64,000 bases of DNA from Trueperella bialowiezensis (GTDB lineage: Bacteria; Actinomycetota; Actinomycetes; Actinomycetales; Actinomycetaceae): contig NZ_LR134476.1 of assembly GCF_900637955.1 (NCBI RefSeq), forward strand, positions 1,054,001 to 1,118,000. The letters run 5' to 3'. The notes under the pieces are model-generated. The model saw only the letters and a list, made by a program, of their open reading frames with translations, did not search any database and had not been told where the DNA came from. This document shows, piece by piece, positions 15,392-24,406 of the stretch (the stretch's first letter is position 1; each line of letters begins with the position of its first letter). The translations under genes were made by a program, and so were the position numbers.

Positions 15392-17518
15392 ATGATGACT
15401 ACCGAGAATCGTCCCTGGATGGACGAATCGCTCTCACCTCGGGAGCGCGCTGAAAAACTCGTCGAGGCCATGACCCTCGAGCAGAAGATCGCTCAAATGC
15501 ACGGCGGCATGGAAACGATCAACATTTACGCAATGACGAACGACATTGAGTCGTCCGAGGACATGGAGCAGCTGGCCGCCCAGATTAACGTGGAGCGCCA
15601 TGTCAAGGGAATTGAGGAGCTCGGGATCCCGCGCTTCCGTATCACGAACGGCCCGGTGGGCGTTGGTATGGGCGACGGCGCAGAGGCTCCCGAAGCGACC
15701 GCGTTGCCGATGACGATCGGCGTGGCCGCCTCTTTCGATAAGGAGCTCGCCTACGAATACGGCGACATCATCGGCGAGGAAACCGCCGACGCCGGTCAGC
15801 ACGTGCTCGAAGGTCCGGCTGTCAACCTGCATCGCACCGTCACCGCAGGGCGCAACTTCGAATACTTCTCCGAAGATCCCTACCTATCCGGTGCGATGGG
15901 TGTGGAGGTCACGAAGGCGATCCAGTCGCACGACGTGATCGCGATGGGCAAGCACTACGCCGTCAACGATCAGGAACATGACCGCTTCCGCACCAATGTG
16001 GAGCTTGACGAGCGTACGCTGCGCGAAATGTACCTACTGCCATTCGAAATGCTCGTCAAGGACGGCGACATCGCGTCGATCATGTCCGCATACAACCGCG
16101 TGCGCGGCGATTATGCTACGGAGAATCGCTACCTGCTCAACGACGTGCTTCGCGGCGACTGGGGCTTCGAAGGCTACGTGCAGTCTGACTTCTGGTCGAC
16201 CCGCTCGTGTGCGGCGTCGCTGAACGCCGGCCTCGACCACGAGATGCCAGACGCCAAGTGGTTTAACGAGGATCTGCTCAAGGCCGCACTCGAAGACACC
16301 TCGACGGAAATCGATCTTATTGACCGCGCGCTTATCCGCCGCTTCACCCAAATGTTCCGCTTCAACCAGTTCGGCAAGGAATACAACCCGGTGCCGATCA
16401 ACGGTGAGAAGAACGGCAAGCTGGCACGCAAGCTCGGCGCCCAAATGGCGGTGTTGCTGAAGAACGACGACGACGTACTTCCGCTGTCGCCGGATCAGGG
16501 CAAGATGCTCATTGTTGGCCAGAAGAAGTTCGCTCAGGATGCCTGCCAGGGTGGCGGCGGCTCGTCGAAGGTGAGCCCGATCTACGTGGTCGATCCGGAG
16601 CCGGGCATGAAGAACGTTATCGAAGAGCTTGGCGGGAAGACGGAGGTCAGCTCGTTTATCGTTGCTGATGATCTGGCGAACCTTGATGAGGCCGTGGAGG
16701 CTGCGAAGGGCGCGGATATCGTCGTCGTCATGGCTGGTCTCATCGCCACGGAAGGCGCCGATTCGCCCACCATGCTCATGCCAAACAAGCAGAACGACAT
16801 GGTTGCCAAGCTTCTTGAGGCGAACAAGAACACTGTTGTCGTGCTCAAGTCGTCGGCGCCCATGGTCATGCCGTGGGTCGACGACGCCGCCACCATCCTC
16901 GAAGTGTGGAACCAGGGTGTTGAAGACGGCCACGTGGTTGCCGACCTGCTGTTTGGCCGGGTCAACCCGTCCGGCAAGGTGCCGACCACCTACCCGAAGC
17001 GCGAAGAGGACTGGATCGGCCACGGCCACCCCGAACGCTACCCCGGCATCAACGAGGGCGAAGGCTACGACACGATCCACTACAGCGAAGGCTTGGAGAT
17101 GGGTTACCGCTGGTTCCAGGCCAACGACGTCGAACCGCAGTTCGCGTTCGGTTTCGGACTGTCGTACACCACGTTCGAGTTGGCCGACGTGGAGGTGTCC
17201 GGTTCGGCCGACGGCGTGAAGGTGAGTGCCACCGTGAAGAACGTGGGCGACGTCGACGGCGCCGAGGTGGTCCAGGTGTACCTGGGCGTGCCGTCGGAGG
17301 GGCAGCCGCCGAAGCGCCTGGTCGCATTCGAGAAGGTGACCGTGCCAGCTGGCGGGTCCGAGAAGGTGGAGATCGACATTCCGGCCAGCGCAACCCACCA
17401 CCCGCTTGGCGTGTGGGACGTGGTCGCTCACGACTTCGTAGTTCCAAAGGGCGAGTTCAAGGTATACGTGGGCACGTCGTCCGAGGATGACTCGAACGTG
17501 AGCACGTTTACCGTGTAA
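15392..17518 (+). CDS. Glycoside hydrolase family 3 beta-glucosidase-like enzyme
   Basis: A 708-residue retaining glycosidase. Order: GH3 N-terminal barrel with the K187-H188 substrate-binding pair (GKHYAVNDQEHD) and the nucleophile D266 in VQSDFWS; GH3 C-terminal alpha/beta sandwich (about 350-580); fibronectin III-like domain at the C-terminus (about 630-700). There is no signal peptide, so it acts in the cytoplasm on imported oligosaccharides or glycosides. ATG 15392 follows GAAAGGAACCG; a second ATG comes directly after it. The 168-bp upstream gap has several TTTTCC/GGAAA motifs, including GTTTTCC and GGAAAC facing each other at 15287-15311, which might be an operator. Aglycone specificity cannot be deduced. 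Confidence 0.92.
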   Translation: MMTTENRPWMDESLSPRERAEKLVEAMTLEQKIAQMHGGMETINIYAMTNDIESSEDMEQLAAQINVERHVKGIEELGIPRFRITNGPVGVGMGDGAEAPEATALPMTIGVAASFDKELAYEYGDIIGEETADAGQHVLEGPAVNLHRTVTAGRNFEYFSEDPYLSGAMGVEVTKAIQSHDVIAMGKHYAVNDQEHDRFRTNVELDERTLREMYLLPFEMLVKDGDIASIMSAYNRVRGDYATENRYLLNDVLRGDWGFEGYVQSDFWSTRSCAASLNAGLDHEMPDAKWFNEDLLKAALEDTSTEIDLIDRALIRRFTQMFRFNQFGKEYNPVPINGEKNGKLARKLGAQMAVLLKNDDDVLPLSPDQGKMLIVGQKKFAQDACQGGGGSSKVSPIYVVDPEPGMKNVIEELGGKTEVSSFIVADDLANLDEAVEAAKGADIVVVMAGLIATEGADSPTMLMPNKQNDMVAKLLEANKNTVVVLKSSAPMVMPWVDDAATILEVWNQGVEDGHVVADLLFGRVNPSGKVPTTYPKREEDWIGHGHPERYPGINEGEGYDTIHYSEGLEMGYRWFQANDVEPQFAFGFGLSYTTFELADVEVSGSADGVKVSATVKNVGDVDGAEVVQVYLGVPSEGQPPKRLVAFEKVTVPAGGSEKVEIDIPASATHHPLGVWDVVAHDFVVPKGEFKVYVGTSSEDDSNVSTFTV

Positions 17519-17534
17519 ACAGGTGCATGCGCTG

Positions 17535-17574
17535 GCGCCGCGCGTTGCCGAAACTCTTCGGCGGCGCGCGGCGC
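17535..17574 (+). terminator. Long GC-rich hairpin after the GH3 gene
   Basis: An 18-bp stem (17535-17552 with 17557-17574, two G-U pairs) around the loop ACTC, 16 bases after the GH3 stop. No T-run follows, as is common for actinobacterial terminators. Confidence 0.65.
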
Positions 17575-17651
17575 TTCAGTGAAGCCAGGGGGTCCATGTC
17601 GCCGTCGTATTGGATACGGTGGGAGCGAATACTACAACGGGGAAGGAGCCC

Positions 17652-18605
17652 ATGATGACTACACATTTCCTCAGTAAAGCAGACGGTACGGACGGCTTCC
17701 ACGCCGATCGGGAACCGAAACTGCGCATCGCGCCGGGCACCGGTGAGAAGATCACGTTCGAAACCGACGACGAAGCCTACGCGCAAATGCACGAATTCAA
17801 GTCGATGGATAAGGTGACTGCCACACTTAACCCGCTCACCGGGCCGGTGTACGTGGAAGGTGCCGAACCTGGAGACGTGCTGGCCGTACACATTCACGAT
17901 ATTCAGTTCCCGTCCGAGGTTGGCTGGTCAGTGTTCCTACCGGGCGCCGGCGCTTTGGCCGCGCAGATGGGTGACGAGATGTACACCCGCAAGATTCCGG
18001 TCGTGGATGGCCAGGTGCATGTGACCGAGAATATGTCGGTGCCGGCAGCCCCGATGATCGGCTGTATCGGTGTAGCGGCTGCGGACGTCACGATGTCGAC
18101 CGTCATGCCCTCCTATCCGACCGGCGGCAACATGGACCTGACCGACGCCGCACCGGGATCAACCGTGTATCTGCCGATTCAGGTGGAGGGCGCACTGCTC
18201 TACATTGGTGATCTGCACGCGGTGATGTCCCGCGGCGAATCCTCATTCGTGGCAATTGAGGCCGCCGGCGAAGCTACCGTGAGCGTAGACCTCATCAAGG
18301 CTCCAGGCGAGGACAATTCCCTTTCGCGCCTGCGCGCTCCCCGAGTGGAAACCGCCGACGAGATCGTGGCTGTTGGCCTCGGCGATCCGGTCCAGGATTC
18401 GATCGTCATGGCCTACGAATCACTGTTCGACGTTCTGACCACCGATAAGGGTCTGAGCAAGGAAGACGCTTACACGCTCATGTCCGCCGTTGCGCACACC
18501 GAGCTCGGTGGGCCCACGGGTTCGAAAGATCCGGATCCGCTACATCCGTTCCGCGCAATTGGCGCCGTGACGCTCGCGCGCATTGAGAAGAAGTACCTCG
18601 GATAG
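17652..18605 (+). CDS. Acetamidase/formamidase family protein
   Basis: A 317-residue protein of the FmdA/AmdA family, which hydrolyses short amides to the acid and ammonia. Family landmarks are clear: GCIGVAAADV, the GGNMDL segment followed by GSTVYLPI, and the acidic/histidine site GDLHAVMSRGE, then a C-terminal stretch with LMSAVAHTELGG. It is cytoplasmic; no signal peptide or membrane helix. The ATG at 17652 follows GGAAGGAG, and a second ATG comes directly after, as in the preceding GH3 gene. A hairpin separates it from GH3, so the two are probably separate units. Substrate (formamide, acetamide or another amide) is not decided by the sequence. Confidence 0.9.
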   Translation: MMTTHFLSKADGTDGFHADREPKLRIAPGTGEKITFETDDEAYAQMHEFKSMDKVTATLNPLTGPVYVEGAEPGDVLAVHIHDIQFPSEVGWSVFLPGAGALAAQMGDEMYTRKIPVVDGQVHVTENMSVPAAPMIGCIGVAAADVTMSTVMPSYPTGGNMDLTDAAPGSTVYLPIQVEGALLYIGDLHAVMSRGESSFVAIEAAGEATVSVDLIKAPGEDNSLSRLRAPRVETADEIVAVGLGDPVQDSIVMAYESLFDVLTTDKGLSKEDAYTLMSAVAHTELGGPTGSKDPDPLHPFRAIGAVTLARIEKKYLG

Positions 18606-18621
18606 CTGCACGGATTACAGT

Positions 18622-18660
18622 GGGCCGCGGTTCCGTGTCGGAGCCGCGGCCCTTCGTTTT
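18622..18660 (+). terminator. Rho-independent terminator of the amidase gene
   Basis: A 14-bp stem (18622-18635 with 18639-18652, one wobble pair) capped by TGT and followed by TTCGTTTT. It lies 16 bases after the amidase stop, between it and the convergent hydrolase gene. Confidence 0.85.
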
Positions 18661-18681
18661 CCCGCAGTGGGAGCGTTGTGT

Positions 18682-19929
18682 CTACTTGGCGCCCTCGTCA
18701 GGATCGTCGGTCATAAAGTCATCCGGGATCGTGTCTGGAATATCTCCTATGAACCCGCTGCCGCGAAGGAAACTCGGCGGAATATTACCCGGCCCACCGA
18801 AGCCGGGCCCTCCGAACCCGGGGCCGCCAAAGCCCGGGCCTCCAAAACCTGGCCCGCCAAACCCGGGGCCGCCAAAGCCAGGCCCACCCATCGGGAAATC
18901 GGGCTCGCCAGGCCCGCCGAACGAACCGGGGAAGAAGTCGTCGAGATCAGAGGGTAACTCGTCCCCAAATTCTTCTTCCAGAATCGGCCCCACCGTGTGA
19001 AACATGATGAACATCAGGATGTCGTTAACAACGTTCTTCTTGATCTTCGGCTCATTCAACACTTCGTGGCGTATTCCTGGGATCACCTGGGTGTGCACGT
19101 CCGTCACTCCACCCTCGATGAGCTTGTTTGCAAGGTGATAAACACCTTCACCATAGTTACCTACCGGATCTTTGTCTCCAGCAAGGAGAAGCACGGACAG
19201 CTCAGCTGGCCAGGTGTCAGCAATGTTCGCCGAGGTGACGGCGTCGTACAAATCCAGAAAATCTTTGAGGAACCGGTAGCTCATTATTTCGTCCGAGCCG
19301 TTAAACGGATCGATTTCGTGGTCGTAAACAACGGCGTCGTCGGTACACAGCCACGCATTCGGATGGGCGAACTCGCCAAACCTGTCATTGACCCCGGCGA
19401 ACAGTTGCTTCAAGTATCGTTGCGTAACCTTGTCGGCGCCCTTACCGGCGTCGATCTGTTTTTGCAGTGTCTTCCGGTTGACCTTCTTCGCACCGAGCAT
19501 CTGCTCCACGGGACCGGTGAGAATCAGGCCGTCTAGCATGCCGCCATATTTTTGGGTGTACGCCCGCGCAATGAGCGACCCCCATGAGTGTCCGAGCATG
19601 TAGTAGGCGGCGTCGGGGAAGAATTCCATCGCCTGGCGGGCGAGCTCACGCTCATCTTCCACATAGGTTTGCCAGCCGGTTTCCCCGGTGTCCTTCCAGA
19701 TTTCAGACCTCATGGCTGTTCGTCCGTGGCCGACGTGATCATTCGCGACGACGGCGATCCCGTTTTCCACCAGTTCCGTGACGAGGCGCTGATAACGGCC
19801 CGAATGCTCACCTAAGCCGTGCACGAGATGCACAATCGCGAGCGGCGCCTCACCTACCGGAGTATTAATCCAGGCGTACACCTCGTCGCGGTCATTGAAT
19901 GATGGGTATGAAATATCGAGGAAAACCAC
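18682..19929 (-). CDS. Alpha/beta hydrolase (lysophospholipase/monoacylglycerol-lipase type) with a GGPGF-repeat tail
   Basis: A 415-residue protein. Residues ~1-320 form a serine hydrolase of the Hydrolase_4/lysophospholipase type: oxyanion segment HLVHGLGEHSGRY, nucleophile elbow GHSWG, an acidic residue in LLLAGDKDPVGNYGEG and the catalytic histidine in GIRHEVLNE. The tail carries six GGPGF repeats followed by an acidic, proline-rich end, which no lipase of this family needs. GTG 19929 is chosen because GGGAAGG lies upstream at a normal distance and VFLDISYPS starts the fold; an upstream in-frame start at 20028 would add 33 unlikely residues. There is no signal peptide, so the tail is presumably cytoplasmic. 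Substrate unknown; probably a lipid ester. Confidence 0.85.
   Translation of the reverse strand: MVFLDISYPSFNDRDEVYAWINTPVGEAPLAIVHLVHGLGEHSGRYQRLVTELVENGIAVVANDHVGHGRTAMRSEIWKDTGETGWQTYVEDERELARQAMEFFPDAAYYMLGHSWGSLIARAYTQKYGGMLDGLILTGPVEQMLGAKKVNRKTLQKQIDAGKGADKVTQRYLKQLFAGVNDRFGEFAHPNAWLCTDDAVVYDHEIDPFNGSDEIMSYRFLKDFLDLYDAVTSANIADTWPAELSVLLLAGDKDPVGNYGEGVYHLANKLIEGGVTDVHTQVIPGIRHEVLNEPKIKKNVVNDILMFIMFHTVGPILEEEFGDELPSDLDDFFPGSFGGPGEPDFPMGGPGFGGPGFGGPGFGGPGFGGPGFGGPGFGGPGNIPPSFLRGSGFIGDIPDTIPDDFMTDDPDEGAK
18791..18890 (-). repeat. 15-bp tandem repeat encoding GGPGF units
   Basis: Six full 15-bp units and a partial one, all in frame, encode the hydrolase tail. The units differ from one another at wobble positions, so the array is not a very recent expansion. 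Confidence 0.85.
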
Positions 19930-20098
19930 GGTTACCTTCCCTGAGCACGCCACACGCGACCGATTCGCGTATAAACCATTGGACTCTACTCTACCCGTGT
20001 GCGCGCTCACACACGCGGTTATCCACACACTGCATGTCCGGCGTGCCTGAGCAGGTTTTGTGGATCGGCCGCAGTGGGTCTATGCAGACTTTAGGGCT

Positions 20099-21442
20099 TT
20101 AGGGTTGGTCTGCAGCGAAGTTGGCAAACCGCGTGTAGTTGCCCTGGAATGCGAGTTCGATCTTGCCCGTGGGGCCGGAACGGTTCTTACCCACGATCAC
20201 TTCTGCCGGCGGATCGTCAGGAGCGCCGTCCACACTTTGTGGGCGGTGGATGAGTAGCACGACGTCGGCGTCCTGCTCGAGCGAACCAGACTCACGAAGA
20301 TCAGCGACGGCGGGGCGCTTGTCTCCACGCTGTTCCGGGTTACGGTTGAGCTGCGAAATCGCAATAATCGGAATTTCGAGCTCTTTCGCAAGTAGCTTGA
20401 TCGAACGTGAAAATTCGGAGACTTCTTGCTGGCGCGATTCGGGGGTGCGCCCACCAGACGTGAGCAGCTGAAGGTAGTCGATAACGATGAGCTCGATGTC
20501 GAACTGTTGCTTCAAGCGGCGGGCCTTCGAACGGATCTCCATCATCGTGAGGTTCGGGGAATCGTCTACGAGGAGCGGCGCAGAGGAGATCCGCTCAAGG
20601 GTTTTAGAAATGCGCGCCCACTGGCTCTGCCGAATATCGCCCTTCAAAAGATTCTTGAGGAAAACATCAGATTCTGCAGAAAGAATACGCAGGCCCAGCT
20701 CAACGCGGTTCATTTCCAGCGAGAAGAATGCGACTGGGCGTTCTTCCTTGATCGCAATATGGCGGCAAAAGTCCATCGCAATCGTCGTCTTGCCCATACC
20801 CGGGCGTGCCGCCACGATAATCATCTGGCCGCCACGCAGACCGTTCAGGATGTCGTCAAGCTCCTGGAAACCCGTGGATAGACCAACGATGGAATCTTCT
20901 CGGCTCGCGTTGGCATCAACTTCCCTCGCAAGCTCTTTGACGAGATCCTTCATTTCGATGTGGTCTTGTGTAGCTCGCGATTCGGTCATGTGATAGACCT
21001 CAGACTGCGCCATGTTGAGCAGCTCGTCCGCATCTCCGCCGTCGGTGGTATATCCCAGCTGAGTGATACGCGTACCGACTTCGATGAGCTTTCGCATCTT
21101 CGCCTGGTCTGCCACGATCTTCGCGTAGTAACTCGCGTTTGCCGCAGTCGGCACGCTATTGACGAGGTCAAAAATATAGGTGCGCCCGCCAACCCGGTCC
21201 AAATCCCCGTTCTTTGCCACGGCAGACGACACGGTGATCGCATCGGCTGGCTCACCGCGACCGAAGAGTTCAAGGATGACGTTGAATATCGTCTCGTGTG
21301 CCGGGCGGTAGAAATCTTCTCCGCGCAGCACTTCGAGCACGTCTGCAATCGCGTCCTTACTCAGCATCATTCCGCCGAGAACAGAGCGCTCCGCATCAAT
21401 ATCCTGCGGTGGCACGCGCTCAAATGATGACACTTCTGACAC
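20099..21442 (-). CDS. dnaB: Replicative DNA helicase DnaB
   Basis: A 447-residue hexameric helicase that unwinds DNA at the replication fork. The N-terminal DnaB domain (PPQDIDAERSVLGGMM) is followed by a RecA-type motor with Walker A (ARPGMGKTT, about residue 212), Walker B (LIVIDYLQLL), the arginine/glutamine motifs ISQLNR and SLEQDADVV, and KNRSGPTG. There is no intein. GTG 21442 follows AAAGGAGG with five bases between; the longer reading from 21490 has no such site. It is the conserved dnaB, but its usual rpsF/rplI neighbours lie elsewhere in this window (36.6-38.2 kb). The upstream gap carries a DnaA-box cluster. Confidence 0.96.
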   Translation of the reverse strand: MSEVSSFERVPPQDIDAERSVLGGMMLSKDAIADVLEVLRGEDFYRPAHETIFNVILELFGRGEPADAITVSSAVAKNGDLDRVGGRTYIFDLVNSVPTAANASYYAKIVADQAKMRKLIEVGTRITQLGYTTDGGDADELLNMAQSEVYHMTESRATQDHIEMKDLVKELAREVDANASREDSIVGLSTGFQELDDILNGLRGGQMIIVAARPGMGKTTIAMDFCRHIAIKEERPVAFFSLEMNRVELGLRILSAESDVFLKNLLKGDIRQSQWARISKTLERISSAPLLVDDSPNLTMMEIRSKARRLKQQFDIELIVIDYLQLLTSGGRTPESRQQEVSEFSRSIKLLAKELEIPIIAISQLNRNPEQRGDKRPAVADLRESGSLEQDADVVLLIHRPQSVDGAPDDPPAEVIVGKNRSGPTGKIELAFQGNYTRFANFAADQP

Positions 21443-22092
21443 TGCGCCTCCTTTGGTCTCGCCATTAAATCTAGCGGGCTGCTCCGACACTTTTCACCTC
21501 ACCGACCAGACCTCTTCAGCACAAGGTCAGCGCCTTTCACCGTGCGTTGCGATCGCGTGGCGGAGGTGAGTTAACCGTGTCGTTACCTTGTGGATAACGT
21601 ATCGGGCTGTCGATGTCAAAAATTAGAACAATAGTTTTCCACAAGCGCGAAGATATCCTGTGAATTTTTTAAGTATTTCTGTGGAGGCACGCCGAGCACC
21701 TGTGGGAAAACTGCGAGCAATTCACCCTGGTTATCCACAGGGTTGTTCACATTTTCCTGAAACTGTGGAGACGGGATGGGAAATCGGCATCAATTCGTTC
21801 ACAGGGTCATCCACAAGTGTGGAAAACACGTCTCGACCACAAAAACAGTTTCTCGCCGTGTGATCCTGCTAACTTTAAGTTTTAACTCCGCGTGCCCTCT
21901 TGGCAACGGCAAGGTTAACTGCTTGGCTCGCGTGTCACGCCGGGCGTCCCGACGTCGTACCCCACAGCGAATGCCCTACTCCAGTATGAGTATGCGTTTA
22001 CCTTAGGTTTGCTAGTTCCACGTAAAATTAAGGTGATAGGCGGCTAAAGTTGATAGTGAGCAGCGATTCGGCGGAACGCAAGGGAGGAAACA
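21443..22092. other. Intergenic region upstream of dnaB with a DnaA-box cluster (21589-21826)
   Basis: No gene is visible in these 650 bases. Two perfect DnaA boxes (TGTGGATAA at 21589-21597; TTATCCACA at 21731-21739) and four near matches (TTTTCCACA 21635-21643, TGTGGGAAA 21701-21709, TCATCCACA 21807-21815, TGTGGAAAA 21818-21826) lie within 240 bp. The middle is AT-richer than its surroundings. The part from 21850 to 22080 shows no motif I can name. A role in DnaA titration, dnaB control or accessory initiation is inference. Confidence 0.7.
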
Positions 22093-23031
22093 GTGACTGG
22101 CTTTCAATCGGATAACACCACCGGTTCTGCATGGGTGTCTCCGCGGCCGGGTCTAAGCTTGCCGCAACGGCGTCGCCCGGTCGAGTCTGCATTCCTCGCC
22201 GGCGACTACGCCAAGGCTGATAAGCGCAGATCCCGCAAGATGAAGCGCGCACAGAAGCGTCACGAAAAGAATCAGCCGAAGTCGTGGACTCCCGCACCTG
22301 AAAGCGCCTCTTCTCGGCCAGCCCAAGATTCCGCTTCAGTCGCCCGGATTATCGAACCGGTCGCGCAGGCGATACAGCCCGCGATCCGGTTTGAACCATC
22401 AACTCAACGCCCTGGGCCCAACCAGCCGGTGCCACCCCGCCCGCCTGCGCAGGAAACGCCGCACAGGCCTGCATCTGCGCAGGCATTTCCAGATCCACAG
22501 ACGCATTCGGCCCCGCAAGCGCAGTCGGCGCCACGGGCATACTCGGCCCCACGGGCTCACATGGCCCAGCCACCTCGCACAGCCACCCCAGCACCTCAGC
22601 GTATGAGCCCGCCCCCGGGGACCACCCAGGTGGGCAGGCTCGTCGGCGTCACGGTTCATAGCGATGATTCGACAGTCGGCAAAATGAAACGTAGCGCCAA
22701 CAACTTCTTCAACGATCGTCTCCGTGTTGTGGAAGACGACGAAACGATCCCCAACTCATCCGGGTACACGCTCGACGGCGTCGAGCTCACCAAAGAGGAA
22801 TACGATGCCTGGCAGGGCGGCGATCCGGAGATGAACAAACGCCTCGTGGTGATCGGCGCGCGCTCAGCCCCACCGGCCCACAACGCCGTGCCCGCATCGG
22901 CTCCGGCTGCGCCGCCGCGGCCCGCGCAGCCCAATGATGATGAGGACGAGGGCTCCTCGTTCGGGTCGAAGATTTTCATTGCGCTGATTTCCATTCCGAT
23001 TTTGCTCACGGTGCTTGACCGCATCCTGTAG
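22093..23031 (+). CDS. Proline-rich tail-anchored membrane protein of unknown function
   Basis: A 312-residue protein I do not recognise. The start is basic (about residues 45-65 hold clustered Lys/Arg: KADKRRSRKMKRAQKRHEK). Residues ~70-180 are low-complexity Pro/Ala/Gln. A small ordered segment follows (GRLVGVTVHSDD ... YTLDGVELTKEEYDAWQGGD). An acidic stretch precedes one C-terminal helix (IFIALISIPILLTVLDRIL) with nothing after it, so the bulk is cytoplasmic and the protein is tail-anchored. GTG 22093 follows AGGGAGG at a good distance. It stands alone before a MATE gene that has its own promoter. A link to the envelope or division is only a guess from architecture. Confidence 0.75.
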   Translation: MTGFQSDNTTGSAWVSPRPGLSLPQRRRPVESAFLAGDYAKADKRRSRKMKRAQKRHEKNQPKSWTPAPESASSRPAQDSASVARIIEPVAQAIQPAIRFEPSTQRPGPNQPVPPRPPAQETPHRPASAQAFPDPQTHSAPQAQSAPRAYSAPRAHMAQPPRTATPAPQRMSPPPGTTQVGRLVGVTVHSDDSTVGKMKRSANNFFNDRLRVVEDDETIPNSSGYTLDGVELTKEEYDAWQGGDPEMNKRLVVIGARSAPPAHNAVPASAPAAPPRPAQPNDDEDEGSSFGSKIFIALISIPILLTVLDRIL

Positions 23032-23042
23032 ACGGGGCGGAC

Positions 23043-23071
23043 TTGTCAAACCTGGTCGCGCGCTCGATACT
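23043..23071 (+). promoter_or_regulatory. Probable leaderless promoter of the MATE gene
   Basis: TTGTCA (23043-23048), a 17-bp spacer and GATACT (23066-23071). The expected start site falls on the GTG start codon at 23078, and there is no ribosome-binding site. Confidence 0.55.
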
Positions 23072-23077
23072 TAGGCC

Positions 23078-24406
23078 GTGTCCACAGGTAAATCGAACCC
23101 GCGCGATATCGACCGTTCCATCCGGCAGCTCGCCCTACCCTCGCTAGCAACACTGCTCGCCGAGCCGCTGCTCATCGCAGTCGATACGACGATGGTCGGC
23201 CGCCTCGGCACGCATCCGCTCGCCGGGCTGTCGCTCGCGTCCACCGTGCTCACCACGCTGGTAGGGATATGCATTTTCCTGTCGTATGCGACGACGGCGG
23301 CCACCGCCCGCTACGTTGGTGCCAGCGAGCCAGCCAAGGGGTTGCGCCAAGGGATTGACGGCATGTGGCTGGGCGCCGGACTCGGAGTGATCCTCGGCGT
23401 CGTCCTCTTCGCGTTCGCACCCACCATTCTGGGCTGGTTCGGCCCGGAAGCGCCCGTTCTTGACCAAGCAGTCCGGTATGCCCGCACCTCCGCGCTCGGC
23501 CTGCCGGGCATGCTGCTCGTCCTCGCGGCGAACGGCACGTTGCGCGGATTCGCCGACACCCGCACGCCCCTCATCGCCGCCACCGCGGGAGCGCTGCTCA
23601 ACATTCCGCTCAACGCCGTGCTCATCTACCCGGTCGGCCTCGGTGTGGCAGGCGCCGGACTCGGCACGGCGATCGCGCAGATCGCGATGGGCGCCTACCT
23701 CGGCGTCGTCGTTAAAAACCTGGCCCGCACACACGCCGTAGCCCTGCGCCCCAGCGGCGCCGGCGTGCTGCGCTCACTCAAAGACGCCGTGCCGCTCATC
23801 GTCCGCACGCTCTCCCTACGCGGCGCGATCCTCCTCCAAATCTCGGCGGCCACCTCGCTCGGCACGGTAGCGCTGGCCGCCAACCAGATCGTCATGACGA
23901 TGTGGAACTTCGCCTCATTCGGCCTCGACGCGCTCGCCACAGCAGCACAAATCCTCGTCGGCCAAGGCCTCGGCTCGGGCAACCGCGAGCGCGTCCGCAT
24001 CGTTTTGCGCCGCAATCTCCTCTACGGCCTGCGAGTCGGCGTGGTGCTCGGCATCGTGCTCGCGGCGCTCTCGTTCGTGGTTCCGCATCTGATGAGCGTC
24101 GACGACGCCGTCGCCTGGCTGTCCACCCAAACCATGTGGGTGACAAGCGCGGCAATGCCAATCGCGGCGGTCGCCTACATTTTGGACGGCGTGCTCATCG
24201 GCGCCGGCGACACGCGCAAGCTGGCCTGGTACATGATCGCCGCGCTGGCCGCGTTCACACCCGTAGCACTGTTTTTTAGCGGCCCGGGCGCGGGCTGGGG
24301 AACCGCCGGGATGCTGTTGCTGTGGGCGGGCTATGCCGTGGTGTTCATGGGCATGCGCGCCGGCACGATGCTGTGGCGCGTGCGCGGCGACGAGTGGATG
24401 GTTTAG
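23078..24406 (+). CDS. MATE (DinF-like) family efflux transporter
   Basis: A 442-residue polytopic membrane protein of the multidrug and toxin extrusion family, antiporting drugs or metabolites against sodium or protons. About twelve hydrophobic helices are visible in two halves. Family signatures include IDTTMVGRLGTHPLAGLSLAS in the first helices and GVGLAGAGLGTAIAQ-type glycine patterns (here GLGVAGAGLGTAIAQ). It starts with GTG 23078 from a probable leaderless promoter. Its last four bases overlap the end of the convergent ABC transporter gene (24403-24406), leaving no room for a terminator between them. Confidence 0.9.
   Translation: MSTGKSNPRDIDRSIRQLALPSLATLLAEPLLIAVDTTMVGRLGTHPLAGLSLASTVLTTLVGICIFLSYATTAATARYVGASEPAKGLRQGIDGMWLGAGLGVILGVVLFAFAPTILGWFGPEAPVLDQAVRYARTSALGLPGMLLVLAANGTLRGFADTRTPLIAATAGALLNIPLNAVLIYPVGLGVAGAGLGTAIAQIAMGAYLGVVVKNLARTHAVALRPSGAGVLRSLKDAVPLIVRTLSLRGAILLQISAATSLGTVALAANQIVMTMWNFASFGLDALATAAQILVGQGLGSGNRERVRIVLRRNLLYGLRVGVVLGIVLAALSFVVPHLMSVDDAVAWLSTQTMWVTSAAMPIAAVAYILDGVLIGAGDTRKLAWYMIAALAAFTPVALFFSGPGAGWGTAGMLLLWAGYAVVFMGMRAGTMLWRVRGDEWMV

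Noticed and set aside
16034-17431. 465-codon antisense frame opposite the GH3 gene
   Set aside because: Its composition (His, Arg, Val-rich) mirrors the codon bias of the GH3 gene, whose motifs are clear.
21990-22035. Possible second DtxR box (CCTTAGGTTTGCTAG...)
   Set aside because: Only about 11 of 19 bases match, and the second arm is missing.
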